Assembly: GCF_014206875.1 (NCBI RefSeq)
Contig: NZ_JACIJO010000003.1
Span: 226,066 to 290,065, forward strand
Length of the DNA stretch: 64,000 nt
Reading direction: 5' to 3'
From: Algoriphagus iocasae
GTDB taxonomy: Bacteria; Bacteroidota; Bacteroidia; Cytophagales; Cyclobacteriaceae
The notes beneath the pieces are model-generated. The model was given only the letters and a program-made list of their open reading frames with translations. It had not been told where the DNA came from and ran no database searches. This document shows positions 8,072 to 18,026 of this stretch, piece after piece. How positions within the stretch are numbered: the first letter of the stretch is position 1; the number at the start of each line of letters is the position of its first letter. Made by a program: the position numbers and the translations under genes.

Positions 8072-9265
8072 ATGAATAATACAAGAAATAGAAATACTAA
8101 ACCTAGTGCTGGACCTAGACCAAATCGAGGCCCAAGACAAGTTCAGAAGAAGAAGGAATCTACTTTAGATCCTAACTTGCTGATCAAAAAAGCTAAGCCT
8201 ACTGGTCAAAAAGGATTTCAGTCTAAAACTTCTTTTGCAAGTCTGAATTTGGCAAATGGAGTTCTTAAGAATCTGGAAGCCAAAGGTTATGTCAATATGA
8301 CCAATATTCAGGAGCAGTCTTTAGAGGCTTTGCTGGATGGTAGAGATCTTTTGGGTATATCCAATACCGGTTCCGGTAAAACCAGTGCCTTTTTGATTCC
8401 GATCATTGAGCATGCTTTGCAGGATCCTAGGCAGTTTACTGCTTTGATCGTGACGCCTACCAGAGAATTGGCGCTTCAGATCGAGGAGGAATTCAAAAGC
8501 CTGAGCAAAGGAATGAATCTTCATTCTGCCACATTCATCGGAGGTACCAATATCAATACTGATATGAAGATGCTAGGAAGAAAGCTACATGTCATTGTAG
8601 GTACTCCAGGAAGATTGCTGGATCTATATGACAGAAGGCTTTTGAAGCTGAATCAGGTCAAGACCTTGGTCTTGGATGAGTTTGACAGAATGCTTGATAT
8701 GGGCTTTGTCAATGATGTGAAGAAGTTGGTAGGAGCGATGAGTCAAAGACAGCAGACGATGTTGTTTTCAGCGACTCTGGAACCAAGTCAAAAGAACTTA
8801 ATCAATAGCTTGTTGAATAATCCGGTGGAGGTGAAAATCAATTCCGGTGTGACTACCAATGAGAATATTGAGCAAGGGATCATTCGAGTGCCTGAGGGCA
8901 AAGATAAGTTTGTAATGCTAGAGGATCTATTTAAAGATCGTGCTTTGGAGAAGGTGATAATTTTCACTGAAACAAAGAGACTGGCAGATAAAATCAGCAA
9001 AAAATTGAATCAGTCAGGAGTAAAATCGGGATTGATTCATGGAAATAAATCTCAAAATTTTAGAAATAAAACCATTGAGCAATTCAAATCTGGTGAAACC
9101 AGAGTGTTGGTAGCAACTGATGTGGCTGCCAGAGGTATAGATGTGGCTGATGTTTCCCATGTGATAAACTATCAGCTGCCCATGACAATGGATAGCTATA
9201 TACACAGAATCGGAAGAACAGGCAGAGCTGGGAAAACAGGTCACGCCATCACATTTGTCAACTAA
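8072..9265 (+). CDS. DEAD-box family ATP-dependent RNA helicase (RhlE-like)
   Basis: The 397-residue cytoplasmic protein has a basic N-terminal tail (1-45), Q motif (near 55-75), motif I SNTGSGKT, motif Ib TPGR, motif III SATL, and motif VI HRIGRTGRAG close to the C-terminus. Motif II reads DEFD instead of DEAD. The protein ends soon after motif VI without a long basic tail. It is followed at 9275 by a small basic protein and a cold-shock protein, an order typical for Bacteroidota cold-response genes. The likely role is RNA unwinding in cold adaptation or ribosome assembly. Confidence 0.92.
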   Translation: MNNTRNRNTKPSAGPRPNRGPRQVQKKKESTLDPNLLIKKAKPTGQKGFQSKTSFASLNLANGVLKNLEAKGYVNMTNIQEQSLEALLDGRDLLGISNTGSGKTSAFLIPIIEHALQDPRQFTALIVTPTRELALQIEEEFKSLSKGMNLHSATFIGGTNINTDMKMLGRKLHVIVGTPGRLLDLYDRRLLKLNQVKTLVLDEFDRMLDMGFVNDVKKLVGAMSQRQQTMLFSATLEPSQKNLINSLLNNPVEVKINSGVTTNENIEQGIIRVPEGKDKFVMLEDLFKDRALEKVIIFTETKRLADKISKKLNQSGVKSGLIHGNKSQNFRNKTIEQFKSGETRVLVATDVAARGIDVADVSHVINYQLPMTMDSYIHRIGRTGRAGKTGHAITFVN

Positions 9266-9274
9266 AATAACTGT

Positions 9275-9538
9275 ATGTCAAAAAATCAAAATAGCTTCAT
9301 TAAGAAGCAAAAAGCAGAATTAAAGAAAAGAAAACAAAAAGAAAAATTTGAGAAAAAGTTAGAAAGAAAAGCACAGCCAAAAAGCGGTGATTTGGATGAC
9401 ATGATCGTCTACATAGATCGCTTCGGTAATTTCACCGATACTCCTCCAGAAGAGGAACCAGTAAAGAATACAAAAAATCAAAATCAAAGTAATAAAAACA
9501 CAAGAACAACAAATTTTAAATCAAGAAATCATGAATGA
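9275..9538 (+). CDS. Small highly basic protein encoded before cspA
   Basis: The 87-residue protein begins with a lysine-rich helix ([20 protein letters not shown]) and then has a short conserved segment, [21 protein letters not shown]. Proteins with this layout are routinely encoded just before cold-shock genes in Bacteroidota; their function is unknown. The C-terminus is Asn/Lys-rich. The last eight bases overlap the cspA start, so the two are probably translationally coupled. A role in RNA binding is plausible from charge but not shown. Confidence 0.8.
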   Translation: MSKNQNSFIKKQKAELKKRKQKEKFEKKLERKAQPKSGDLDDMIVYIDRFGNFTDTPPEEEPVKNTKNQNQSNKNTRTTNFKSRNHE

Positions 9539-9725
9539 AGGAACAGTAAAATTCTTTAACACAACAAAAGGCTTTGGATTCATCACACCATCTGACTCTG
9601 ACGAGGACGTTTTCGTACACCAGTCTGGTTTGGTTCACGATATCCGTGAAAACGATAAAGTATCGTATGAATTAGTACAAGGTAAAAAAGGCGTTAACGC
9701 TGTGAACGTAAAAGTGATCAAATAA
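9531..9725 (+). CDS. Cold-shock domain protein, CspA family
   Basis: The 64-residue protein is a single cold-shock domain. RNP1 (KGFGFITP) and RNP2 (DVFVHQSGL) are both present, giving the aromatic surface that binds single-stranded RNA or DNA. The length matches the family. It overlaps the upstream basic protein by eight bases and is followed by a strong terminator. Likely an RNA chaperone acting with the upstream helicase. Confidence 0.95.
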   Translation: MNEGTVKFFNTTKGFGFITPSDSDEDVFVHQSGLVHDIRENDKVSYELVQGKKGVNAVNVKVIK

Positions 9726-9774
9726 AGAAAATAGGGATGGGTTTTTCCCGAACCCGTTTACTTTTTGATACAAA

Positions 9775-9813
9775 AACACCTGCTTTCTTTTGAAGGCAGG
9801 TGTTTCTTTTTTT
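9775..9813. terminator. Bidirectional intrinsic terminator
   Basis: AACACCTGC (9775-9783) pairs with GCAGGTGTT (9796-9804). T-runs follow on both strands (9806-9813 on plus; the A-run 9772-9776 on minus), so it can end both the cspA unit and the convergent dehydrogenase gene. Confidence 0.85.
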
Positions 9814-9826
9814 AATGCTTTTTAGA

Positions 9827-10825
9827 TTAATAGGAGTATTTGATGGCGTTTACCAAATTGGCACCTGAGGCAATGGCATCAAGGTTTTGGAGGGTAGTTT
9901 TCGCTATTTCTGCCAAGGCTTCTTTGGTTAAAAATGCCTGATGTCCAGTGATCAATACATTTGGGAAAGTCATCAAGCGGGCGATTTGCTCGTCCATGAG
10001 GATTTCTTCAGATAGGTTCTTGAAGAATAAATCCTCTTCCTGTTCATAAACATCGATCCCGAGATATCCGATTTTTCTGCTTTCCAAAGCTTTGATCACA
10101 GATTTGGTTTCTATCAAAGCACCTCTACTGGTATTGATCAACATCACTCCATCGGGCATTTGCTCTATCGTACTGGCATTAACCAGATGCTTGGTGCCAG
10201 GTGTAAGTGGGCAATGGAGCGAAATGATTTGGCTTTGGGATAATAACTCATCTAGAGTTAAATATTCCACTCCCAAGGTTTTGAGAGACTTATCTTCTAT
10301 CAGGTCATAGGCGAGAACTTTGCATCCAAAACCAAGAGCGATCTTGATAAATGCATGCCCTATTGCGCCTGTTCCTATAATTCCCACAGTTTTGCCATTC
10401 AGGTTAAAACCTGCTAAGCCTTCCAAAGAATAGTTATTGTCTCGGATTCGGTTGTATGCTTTGTGAGTTTTGCGGCTTAAAGTCAGGATCATCGCAAAAG
10501 CATGTTCGGCCACAGCTTCTGGGCTGTAAGCAGGAACACGGCAGATTTTAAAACCAAGTTCATCCGCCTTTTCCAGATCTACTTGGTTGTAACCAGCGCA
10601 TCGTAAAACGATATTTTTTACCCCAAGCGTATTCAGTTTCTTAAGGACAGAAGCATCCAAATGATCGTTTACAAAGGTGCAAATGGCATCAAACCCTTTT
10701 GCCAGAGAGACGGTATGCTTGTCTAACTTAGCTTCGAAATATGTGAAGTCATGTGCATGTTTTGGAAGAATTAAATCAAAGCTCTCGCGGTCGTAAGATT
10801 TAGTGCTAAAACATGCAACTTTCAT
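9827..10825 (-). CDS. ldhA: D-2-hydroxyacid dehydrogenase, D-lactate dehydrogenase type
   Basis: The 332-residue cytoplasmic NAD-dependent enzyme starts MKVACFSTKSYDRESF, as fermentative D-lactate dehydrogenases do. It has the dinucleotide-binding GIIGTGAIG near residue 150. The catalytic Arg is in NTSRGALI, the Glu in YEQEEDLFF and the His in TGHQAFLT, so all three catalytic residues are present. It interconverts pyruvate and D-lactate. It lies two bases downstream of the beta-propeller lipoprotein gene on the same strand, so they may be co-transcribed by proximity. Confidence 0.9.
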   Translation of the reverse strand: MKVACFSTKSYDRESFDLILPKHAHDFTYFEAKLDKHTVSLAKGFDAICTFVNDHLDASVLKKLNTLGVKNIVLRCAGYNQVDLEKADELGFKICRVPAYSPEAVAEHAFAMILTLSRKTHKAYNRIRDNNYSLEGLAGFNLNGKTVGIIGTGAIGHAFIKIALGFGCKVLAYDLIEDKSLKTLGVEYLTLDELLSQSQIISLHCPLTPGTKHLVNASTIEQMPDGVMLINTSRGALIETKSVIKALESRKIGYLGIDVYEQEEDLFFKNLSEEILMDEQIARLMTFPNVLITGHQAFLTKEALAEIAKTTLQNLDAIASGANLVNAIKYSY

Positions 10826-10827
10826 AG

Positions 10828-11991
10828 CTAATTAAGTTTGACTTGATAGATTGTAAATCTAGTAAATTCTTCCTCTATCTCGGTGTTTTCAGGTTCTTGA
10901 ACTAACAGTTTGCGGTCTGGTAGAATGGTGATAATCGTACCGGGAATTCCTGGTATTTCTGATCCTACCTGTTTTCCATCTTTAAAAATAAGAATTCTTT
11001 GTTCAGTTGCATCCTGTGAAGGGAAATATGGTGAATCTTCTGAATTTCTGGATTCAAATTCCGACTCGGTAATACCCGTGAAATACTGTAAGATATACTC
11101 CCCATTGCCCAAATTAAATAATTTTTGATTTCTTGCTGATAACCTTCCAAGGTTTTGTGCTTGAGGATCATCTGGAGCAGATTCCATAGGCACGGGATTA
11201 TAGGTGATAAATTCAGAATAGCTAATAGGAATAGTTCTTTTCAAAGAATAATCTGGGAGATTATAAATCAAGATTTCTGGATCCAATTCCTGTACTACTG
11301 CCAGTTCTTGGTTTTTTTGATCCACAAAAAAGGATTTACCCATCACACCTTTGTATATGGATTCAGATTGTTTATAAACAGAATTTGGCTCAAATGGAAC
11401 GACAGATCTCACAGATCCAGAAACTAGGTTCAGCTCATAAAAATTTTGAAGGGTGTCTTTCCCTTCTTGATTATGAATAAGGTAGGATGCAGAGAGGTAA
11501 TTGCTTGGCCCCACAAGTAACATGGTGGTGTCATTTCTCTGAAAATAAGGAGTCTTTCCTAAAGGCATATTTGCTCTAATTGGAAGAGGAGACATAATTC
11601 GGTATGAATGAATGGTTTCATAATCTGAATTTAAGGTCATGACCTGAAATGGTAGCTCCAGGATCCTCTCTTTATTTGGTCCGAATGCTAAACCAATAGG
11701 ATTCCAGTTTCCATAATTACCTGGGCCATCACCTTTTTTGTGAATACGCTTAATAATTTCCCCTTCTGAAGATATTTCTAAAATGTCATCTTCAGAGACT
11801 GCATATCCCAGATAAATATCTTCTTGTTCACTATAGTCTCGGATCACTACGCGGGTAAAATTATCTACCCGGAAGGAATCTGTTTTTACCAATTCGTAAG
11901 ATTCTTCAACACGTTCTGTTGATTTTTCTGAGCAACTGATTCCTACAAAAATTGGGATTGCAAAAATAGCGGGGTTGATTCTTTGAGTCAT
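10828..11991 (-). CDS. 6-bladed beta-propeller lipoprotein
   Basis: The 387-residue protein has a lipoprotein signal ending in VGISC (Cys about 20). The repeats contain the typical pattern EGEIIKRIHKKGDGPGNYGN of the 6-bladed propeller lipoproteins common in Bacteroidota. It is anchored in the envelope, facing the periplasm or surface. Function is unknown; related genes often sit next to small exported peptides, and another propeller-like lipoprotein (DUF4221) is at 61290. A start a few codons downstream is possible. Confidence 0.75.
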   Translation of the reverse strand: MTQRINPAIFAIPIFVGISCSEKSTERVEESYELVKTDSFRVDNFTRVVIRDYSEQEDIYLGYAVSEDDILEISSEGEIIKRIHKKGDGPGNYGNWNPIGLAFGPNKERILELPFQVMTLNSDYETIHSYRIMSPLPIRANMPLGKTPYFQRNDTTMLLVGPSNYLSASYLIHNQEGKDTLQNFYELNLVSGSVRSVVPFEPNSVYKQSESIYKGVMGKSFFVDQKNQELAVVQELDPEILIYNLPDYSLKRTIPISYSEFITYNPVPMESAPDDPQAQNLGRLSARNQKLFNLGNGEYILQYFTGITESEFESRNSEDSPYFPSQDATEQRILIFKDGKQVGSEIPGIPGTIITILPDRKLLVQEPENTEIEEEFTRFTIYQVKLN

Positions 11992-12142
11992 GTTTATTTA
12001 AAATTCATAGGTCTACGAAAATTTCGTTTAATATAAGGCTACTCTTTACGAATCCCTACTTTTCTACTTTTTTTATTTACAAATAGGCAAGAGTTGGAAT
12101 AATTTATTGATTCTCCCTAGATTGGATGAAAAATCAACAACC

Positions 12143-12577
12143 ATGAAAAAATTTTATATCGGAATTTTATTTGTTGGGGCAATGTCCATCTTTGCCTCTT
12201 GTAACCAAGAAAAAGAAGAGGAGAAAATTGTGGAGGAAATTCAAGAAATAGAACAAACACCTATGCAACCAGATTCAGTACTCAGACATGTTGTTATGTT
12301 TGGTTTTAAAGAAGAAACCAGTCCTGAGAAAATTCAGGAAGTTATTGATGCTTTCGCAGCATTGCCAAGTAAGATTGAACAGATCAAAGGCTTTGAATGG
12401 GGAACAAATAACAGTCCTGAAAACTTAAATGACGGACTGACACATGCATTTACACTTACTTTCCATTCGGAAGAAGATCGTGCGATCTATTTACCACATC
12501 CTGATCACAAAGCTTTTGGAGAAGTGTTAGGAAACAGCCTTTCAAAAGTGGTTGTAGTGGATTATTGGACTCATTAA
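12143..12577 (+). CDS. Dabb-domain lipoprotein (stress-responsive alpha/beta barrel)
   Basis: I start the gene at the ATG at 12143 (MKKFYIGILFVGAMSIFASC), which gives a proper lipoprotein signal with Cys near residue 19; an upstream in-frame ATG at 12107 would add a non-signal extension. After an acidic linker, residues 50-144 form a Dabb domain (RHVVMFGFKEETSPEKIQEV, then HPDHKAFGE and VVVDYW). Such domains dimerise and occur in stress-induced proteins and some polyketide cyclases. It converges with the minus-strand gene ending at 12578, leaving no gap. The cellular role is unknown. Confidence 0.8.
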   Translation: MKKFYIGILFVGAMSIFASCNQEKEEEKIVEEIQEIEQTPMQPDSVLRHVVMFGFKEETSPEKIQEVIDAFAALPSKIEQIKGFEWGTNNSPENLNDGLTHAFTLTFHSEEDRAIYLPHPDHKAFGEVLGNSLSKVVVVDYWTH

Positions 12578-12985
12578 TTATTGATCATAGGGCAAAGCGG
12601 ATCCTTCCGTTTTGCCTGAATCATCAATTGTAAGAACCTCAGTAACGACAAAATTGCTCGTGCCACGCCAAGGCAGCATACCGTTAAATTCTTTGTATCT
12701 AAGCTCCACAAACTTACCTGAGGCTCTTTCTAATTTTTCAGCGACTTCTTCATTTTCTACACTGAATCTAAATTCATTGCTTTGTAAGCCTCCTGCTGTT
12801 GGACTTTGGAAACCCTCCTGAACCACTCTGCCTTCATAGGTTTTGAATATCACACCTTTTTTGACGAAGTAATTTAAACTTCCGGCTTTTACGCCTTCAC
12901 CAAAAACGAAGTAAAACTTCCACCAAAAAAAGATTAGGAAAATTACTAAGGCACTGATGCCAAGGATCCATGCGAATTTCTTCAT
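12578..12985 (-). CDS. Single-pass membrane protein of unknown function
   Basis: The 135-residue protein has one N-terminal hydrophobic helix (about 4-24) followed by a conserved segment GEGVKAGSLNYFVKKGVIFK and TYEGRVVQEG. Bacteroidota homologues with this segment are often labelled 6-phosphogluconate dehydrogenase, which the sequence does not support: there is no nucleotide-binding motif. It is anchored in the inner membrane with a periplasmic beta-rich domain. Function is unknown. Confidence 0.75.
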   Translation of the reverse strand: MKKFAWILGISALVIFLIFFWWKFYFVFGEGVKAGSLNYFVKKGVIFKTYEGRVVQEGFQSPTAGGLQSNEFRFSVENEEVAEKLERASGKFVELRYKEFNGMLPWRGTSNFVVTEVLTIDDSGKTEGSALPYDQ

Positions 12986-13165
12986 GATAGACTTTTCAAA
13001 GATTTTATAAATATAGAAAGTGGAAAAGGAATTTTGACTCGAAAATGGAATATTTGATCATTCCACTTTTCCATTTTTTCTTTTATTACGGTTTGAATTC
13101 CATACTTCAAACTAGTAGAAATAGTTTTTTTGGAAACAATTTGCTCTTTTGGCGATCCAATCAAT

Positions 13166-13555
13166 TTAGAATATATAGCAGTCTTTCAGCATGGCCAAAT
13201 ATTCTACCAGTAAGGGTTTTTCTATATACTCGATCACTGAATGATACTTAATCGCTTTTTTCTTGTCCTCAGTATTTACAGAAGACGATATTAAGATCAC
13301 CTTAAATCTTTTTGGGAGATTTAATGATTCCAAATAGTCCAATACTCCCCATCCATCCATGCCTTCCATATAGATATCTAAAAAAATCAAAAGGTTATTA
13401 TTAGAATCCAGGTGTTTTTGCTTGATATAGTCGATGGCCTCCTCTCCGCTGGAAACACAAATTGGCCCAAAATGAAATTTAGATTTTTCAGCTATTTTCT
13501 TATGCAAAAACTGAAAGTACTGATCATCATCTACTATTAAAAGGTCAAAATTCAT
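13166..13555 (-). CDS. Stand-alone response regulator receiver protein
   Basis: The 129-residue CheY-like receiver has acidic residues in VDDDQ (9-11), phospho-acceptor Asp60 in IFLDIYMEGMDGW, Ser in ILISSS near 92, and Lys in YIEKPL. There is no output domain. No kinase gene is adjacent, so it probably takes part in a phosphorelay encoded elsewhere. Single-domain regulators of this type are numerous in Cytophagia. Confidence 0.9.
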   Translation of the reverse strand: MNFDLLIVDDDQYFQFLHKKIAEKSKFHFGPICVSSGEEAIDYIKQKHLDSNNNLLIFLDIYMEGMDGWGVLDYLESLNLPKRFKVILISSSVNTEDKKKAIKYHSVIEYIEKPLLVEYLAMLKDCYIF

Positions 13556-13865
13556 AGATCAATTCTCCTATTAAAGTGGTGATAATTAATGTGTTGAGGA
13601 AATAGAATAAACAATTATTTCTAGGTCAATGGTTGGCTAAGTTTAAATATAACTTATTCGAAACTACAAACTTTGTCTCTTCAAAGTGCCCCAAAATAGG
13701 TAAAATTCCCATTAATATAATTATATGACTTCATTGAAAAGAATAAAAAGATCTTGAAAAAAAATCAAGTCTGATTTTTATACCTTTAATTTATTGGTGG
13801 TTTAACGAATTTATAAAAACCAGATGACCCAATAGTTTAAAAAAATATGAGACTAGAACTAGGTT
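13556..13865. other. AT-rich intergenic region without a gene
   Basis: About 310 bases between the receiver gene and the msrAB terminator are AT-rich. I see no coding frame or RNA. Promoter elements for the minus-strand receiver gene must lie near 13560-13620 but are not distinctive. Confidence 0.5.
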
Positions 13866-13894
13866 TAAAAAAAAGCCCGGTCAACCCGGGCTTT
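13866..13894 (-). terminator. Intrinsic terminator of the msrAB gene
   Basis: On the minus strand AAAGCCCGG pairs with CCGGGCTTT around five bases and runs into eight or more T (A-run 13867-13874 on plus). The stem is GC-rich and perfect. Confidence 0.9.
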
Positions 13895-13916
13895 CACTTT
13901 CACTGATCACAATTTA

Positions 13917-15023
13917 CTAATCTACCAACCACAAATAGTCTCCGTAACCAGCTGCTTCCATTTCACTTTTTGGGATGAATTTCATCGCAGCGGAATTCAT
14001 ACAATATCTAAGGTTTGTAGGGTTTGGACCATCGTAGAAAACATGTCCTACATGGCTGTCCCCCAATTTACTTCTTACTTCTACTCTGGTCATTCCAGCA
14101 GATTTGTCTACTGGCTTTTCCAATGCTCTGGCATCAATTGGCTTAGTAAAACTTGGCCATCCTGATCCTGATTCATATTTATCTTTTGAACTGAAAAGAG
14201 GAGCACCTGTCACGATGTCTACATAAATCCCAGGTTCTTTATTTCCATTGTATTCATTTTGGAAAGCATATTCTGTCGCCTCCTCCATAGTCACTTCATA
14301 CTGAAGATCCGTCAATTTGCTTTTTAATTCGGCTTTGGAAGGAGCAGGGTATTTTTTCTCCGATAATTCAGGCCAATGTGCCTTGATGAATGCATCTCTA
14401 CCACTTCCATTTCTGTAAGCATAATATTCCTTTGGATTCTTCTTATAATAATCCTGATGGTAATCCTCTGCAGGATAGAAAGTAGTGTATTTGATAATAG
14501 GTGTGGCAACCGGCTTTTCAAATTTCCCGGATGAATCAAGGAGTTTCTTAGACTCCTCAGCTACTTTTTTCTGCTCAGCATCGTGGTAGAAAATTGCGGA
14601 TTCGTATTGAGAACCCCTGTCGTAGAATGATCCGCCTACATCTGTTGGGTCAAAGGTTTGCCAGAATATATCGACCAATTCAGAGTAACTGATTACTTCT
14701 GGATCAAATGCGATCTGTACGGATTCACGATGAGATGTTTTTCCGCTACTAACTTCCCCATAAGTTGGGTCTTTTTCTTTACCTCCAGCATATCCGGATG
14801 TAACTGCGATAACTCCATCAATTCCTTCAAATGGAGCTTCCACGCACCAAAAACAACCTCCTGCAAATGTTGCCAGTTCGGTTTTGCCTTTGTATTGCGC
14901 CACCTTTTCCATGTCGTTGTTGGTGCTTTCTTTACTTTCTGCCGGAGAATTGCCACAGGCAGCCAGCATGAGAGCAAACCCTGCAGCTAGAAATTTTGAT
15001 GACATATTTGTTATGAATTTCAT
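13917..15023 (-). CDS. msrAB: Bifunctional methionine sulfoxide reductase MsrA/MsrB, exported lipoprotein
   Basis: The 368-residue fusion has a lipoprotein signal (LMLAACGN, Cys23). The MsrA domain (about 48-205) has catalytic Cys57 in GGCFWC. The MsrB domain (about 225-368) has [15 protein letters not shown] and catalytic Cys341 in RYCMNSAAM. MsrB zinc-binding CxxC pairs are absent. It repairs both S- and R-methionine sulfoxide, here in envelope proteins. An internal ATG six codons in (MSSKF) would also leave the signal intact. It has its own terminator. Confidence 0.92.
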   Translation of the reverse strand: MKFITNMSSKFLAAGFALMLAACGNSPAESKESTNNDMEKVAQYKGKTELATFAGGCFWCVEAPFEGIDGVIAVTSGYAGGKEKDPTYGEVSSGKTSHRESVQIAFDPEVISYSELVDIFWQTFDPTDVGGSFYDRGSQYESAIFYHDAEQKKVAEESKKLLDSSGKFEKPVATPIIKYTTFYPAEDYHQDYYKKNPKEYYAYRNGSGRDAFIKAHWPELSEKKYPAPSKAELKSKLTDLQYEVTMEEATEYAFQNEYNGNKEPGIYVDIVTGAPLFSSKDKYESGSGWPSFTKPIDARALEKPVDKSAGMTRVEVRSKLGDSHVGHVFYDGPNPTNLRYCMNSAAMKFIPKSEMEAAGYGDYLWLVD

Positions 15024-15313
15024 GTTTACTTGGATGATTTTTACTTTGAATTTGAAATCTTCTGATCTCTGAATTTAAAACCAATATTTTTTAGATACTG
15101 TTTTGCTAAATCGCAATTATCTCAAAATTTAAGGCTCTAGCTTCAAATACGGAATAGTTTAGCCGATGGATGTGTCGTGAATAAGACATTTCGGGGAGAA
15201 ATTGCATTTATTAGAGCAGAAGTAGAGATAATCTGATTTAATCCACCATCGGTTACAGCGAAAAATCATTTTGCTATATATTCACGGCTATTAAAATTTT
15301 GAGTAGCGGATTT

Positions 15314-17965
15314 ATGAGAAAATTGATTTGGTTGATTCCAGTACTGACTTTCTTTTTTGGAAGTTGTACCAAGGAGGAATCAGACCCTTTTGCAACTACT
15401 AAACCGGATGAGAGTAGATTTACAAAAGTAACACTGGTAGAAGGTTTAAATGAACCGATGGAGCTGGAGGTTTTGGAAAATAAGGATGTGCTTTTTATCG
15501 AAAGGGCCGGAAAAATCCGATTATATAAAAATGAAACTGGGGAATTGGTCGAGGCTGGATTTTTGGATGTTTATCCCGAGCGTGAAGATGGCTTGATGGG
15601 ATTGGCAAAAGATCCAGATTTCAAAAATAACCATTGGATTTATCTCTACTATGCTCCTGCAAATACCTCTGTCAATCGACTTTCGCGATTCGAATTTAGA
15701 AATGATGTAGTCGATCTTTCTTCAGAAAAAATTCTTTTGGACGTACCTGTTTACAGGGATTGCTGTCACTCAGGTGGCTCTCTGGAATTTGATCGTCATG
15801 GCAATCTTTTCTTGTCTTTAGGAGATGATTCTACACCTTTTGAATCCAGTAATTTTAATCCAATTGATGAGCGTACATTTCGTGCGGAAAACGTAGATGC
15901 GCAGCGATCTTCTGGCAATGCCAATGATTTAAGAGGTTCTATTATCCGTATTCACCCAGAAGCAGATGGTACTTATACCATACCAGAAGGGAATTTATTT
16001 CCCGCAGGAACTGAAGGGACAAGGCCTGAGATTTATGTGATGGGAAACAGAAATCCGTTCAGAATCGCCATTGACCCACATAATGACAATCTTTTTTGGG
16101 GAGAAGTTGGTCCTGATGCTGCGGAGAATGATTCACTTAGAGGACCAAAAGGTCACGATGAATATAATTTGGCTACTAAACCAGGCTTTTTTGGCTGGCC
16201 ATATTTTGTGGGCGACAACAAGGCTTATTGGAAGTTTGATTTCGAAAAGGAAGAATCGCTCTTCCAATTTGACCCAAATGCACCTTTGAATACCTCCCCA
16301 AGAAATACAGGAATTCAAAATCTTCCTCCAGCTCAAAAGCCATTGATCTGGTATCCCTATGATGAATCCATTGAGTTTCCGATGCTCGGTACTGGCGGAA
16401 GAAATGCGATGGCAGGCCCTGTTTATTATAGAGAGGATTATGAGGATAGTGAAGTGAGATTTCCGGGATATTACAATGGGAAGTCTATCTTTTACGACTG
16501 GATGAGAAATTGGATTTTCATGGTTTCTTTGACAGAAAATAATGAGCTGGATACCTTGGAGCAGTTTATGCCAAACACTGTTTTCGATAAGCCTGTAGAT
16601 ATGCAATATGGGCCGGATGGAGCCTTATATATTTTGGAATACGGAACCTTCTGGCGTTCCCAAAATGATAATTCTGGTTTATACAGAATTGAGTTTGCAG
16701 CAGGAAACAGGAAGCCAAACGTGAAGATGGCTGCAAATAAAAGAAATGGTGCAAGCCCTCTGACTGTGGAGTTTTCTTCCGAAGGAACAAAGGACTTGGA
16801 CCAAGGAGATCAGCTGGAATATCTTTGGGATTTTGGTGGTTTGGCTAGCTCAAAAGAAAAAAATCCAAATTTTACTTTTGACAATCCAGGAGTTTATCCA
16901 GTTACCTTGACAGTTAAAGACCAAGCTGGTGCTCTTTCCGAAAGTAAAATGGAAATTCAAGTTGGTAATGAATCTCCAAAAGTTGAAATTAACTGGAAAG
17001 GGAATCGCAGTTTTTATTTTCCTGAGGAAACTGTTGCCTATGAAGTAGTGATTCAGGATGAAGAAGATTCTGAAATTCTGGATTCAAATATTGACTTCAG
17101 TATTGATTTTATGGAAGGTGGGTACGATGTTATCCAAACGGGTCCTGAGGAGGAAATGCTGAGTATGGGAGAAACGCTCATCAATCAGGCAGGATGTAAA
17201 GGATGTCACGGTATATCCAATAAATCAGTGGGGCCCAGTTATACAGAGGTGTCAAAAAAATATCTAAACGACCCAGAAGCCAAGAATTATCTAATCAACA
17301 AGGTGACAAATGGTGGATCTGGAGTTTGGGGAGATACCCAAATGCCAGGGCATGTACACCTTCCGAAACAGGAGATTGAAGAAATGGTAGATTTCATCTT
17401 GTCGATTTCCAATCCTTCATTGAATAAAAGGGTTTTACCATTATCCGGTTCCTATACCTTGGATCAACCTGCAATGAATGGAGGTTATTATCTGGTTCAA
17501 GCATCCTATGAAGATCAAGGAGCTAATGGCATTCAACCGAAAAAGACTGTCGAACAGATTATTTTGAGAAATACAGAGATTTCTCCAACAATTGCAGACC
17601 TGTTTCAGGATGTTGCTAAATCGAATGAGAACAATTCTCATTTTGTTAAATACACCGAGAAAAATGCCTATTTCGTCTTTAAAGATCTGGATCTAAGTTC
17701 GATAAAGTCAATTGACATGGAATTGGACCCGGGAAATCTGGCTGCCAAAATAGAAATTAGAAAAAGTGGGCCAACTGGAGAATTGATTGGTGAAACAAAG
17801 CTTCTGGATAAAAATGATAGAAAAGGGAAGGAAAACTGGTTTGAAGTGAACATTCCGATCCAGAAAACTACCGAACCATCAGATATTTATTTTGTAATTC
17901 AGACAGACCAGGGAATTTCTATCTGGAATACATTCAATGTAAATTCACTTCATTTTAAAAGGTGA
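15314..17965 (+). CDS. PQQ-type sugar dehydrogenase with PKD, cytochrome c and carbohydrate-binding-like domains
   Basis: I use the ATG at 15314 (MRKLIWLIPVLTFFFGSC); an upstream TTG at 15299 is less likely because it adds residues before the signal. The 883-residue lipoprotein has, in order: a glucose/sorbosone dehydrogenase propeller (about 35-460), a PKD domain (about 465-555), a class I cytochrome c with CKGCH (Cys628, Cys631, His632) and Met in QMPGHVHL, and a C-terminal CBM6-like jelly roll. This is a standard Bacteroidota architecture for envelope oxidation of sugars, with electrons passed to the built-in haem. The substrate is unknown. Confidence 0.88.
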   Translation: MRKLIWLIPVLTFFFGSCTKEESDPFATTKPDESRFTKVTLVEGLNEPMELEVLENKDVLFIERAGKIRLYKNETGELVEAGFLDVYPEREDGLMGLAKDPDFKNNHWIYLYYAPANTSVNRLSRFEFRNDVVDLSSEKILLDVPVYRDCCHSGGSLEFDRHGNLFLSLGDDSTPFESSNFNPIDERTFRAENVDAQRSSGNANDLRGSIIRIHPEADGTYTIPEGNLFPAGTEGTRPEIYVMGNRNPFRIAIDPHNDNLFWGEVGPDAAENDSLRGPKGHDEYNLATKPGFFGWPYFVGDNKAYWKFDFEKEESLFQFDPNAPLNTSPRNTGIQNLPPAQKPLIWYPYDESIEFPMLGTGGRNAMAGPVYYREDYEDSEVRFPGYYNGKSIFYDWMRNWIFMVSLTENNELDTLEQFMPNTVFDKPVDMQYGPDGALYILEYGTFWRSQNDNSGLYRIEFAAGNRKPNVKMAANKRNGASPLTVEFSSEGTKDLDQGDQLEYLWDFGGLASSKEKNPNFTFDNPGVYPVTLTVKDQAGALSESKMEIQVGNESPKVEINWKGNRSFYFPEETVAYEVVIQDEEDSEILDSNIDFSIDFMEGGYDVIQTGPEEEMLSMGETLINQAGCKGCHGISNKSVGPSYTEVSKKYLNDPEAKNYLINKVTNGGSGVWGDTQMPGHVHLPKQEIEEMVDFILSISNPSLNKRVLPLSGSYTLDQPAMNGGYYLVQASYEDQGANGIQPKKTVEQIILRNTEISPTIADLFQDVAKSNENNSHFVKYTEKNAYFVFKDLDLSSIKSIDMELDPGNLAAKIEIRKSGPTGELIGETKLLDKNDRKGKENWFEVNIPIQKTTEPSDIYFVIQTDQGISIWNTFNVNSLHFKR

Positions 17966-17990
17966 GTTTTGAATAATCTGACTAAAGAAA

Positions 17991-18026
17991 AAATGCCAGC
18001 CTATTATTTCAAGGCTGGCATTTTTA
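17991..18026 (+). terminator. Intrinsic terminator after the PQQ-type dehydrogenase
   Basis: AAATGCCAGCCT (17991-18002) pairs perfectly with AGGCTGGCATTT (18012-18023), followed by T. Confidence 0.9.

Noticed and set aside
12578..12985. 6-phosphogluconate dehydrogenase
   Set aside because: The label is common for this family, but the 135-residue protein has no nucleotide-binding or catalytic motif.
12982..13164. 60-codon minus-strand frame between the membrane protein and receiver genes
   Set aside because: Low-complexity composition, no recognisable motif, overlaps the next gene's start; more likely leader sequence.
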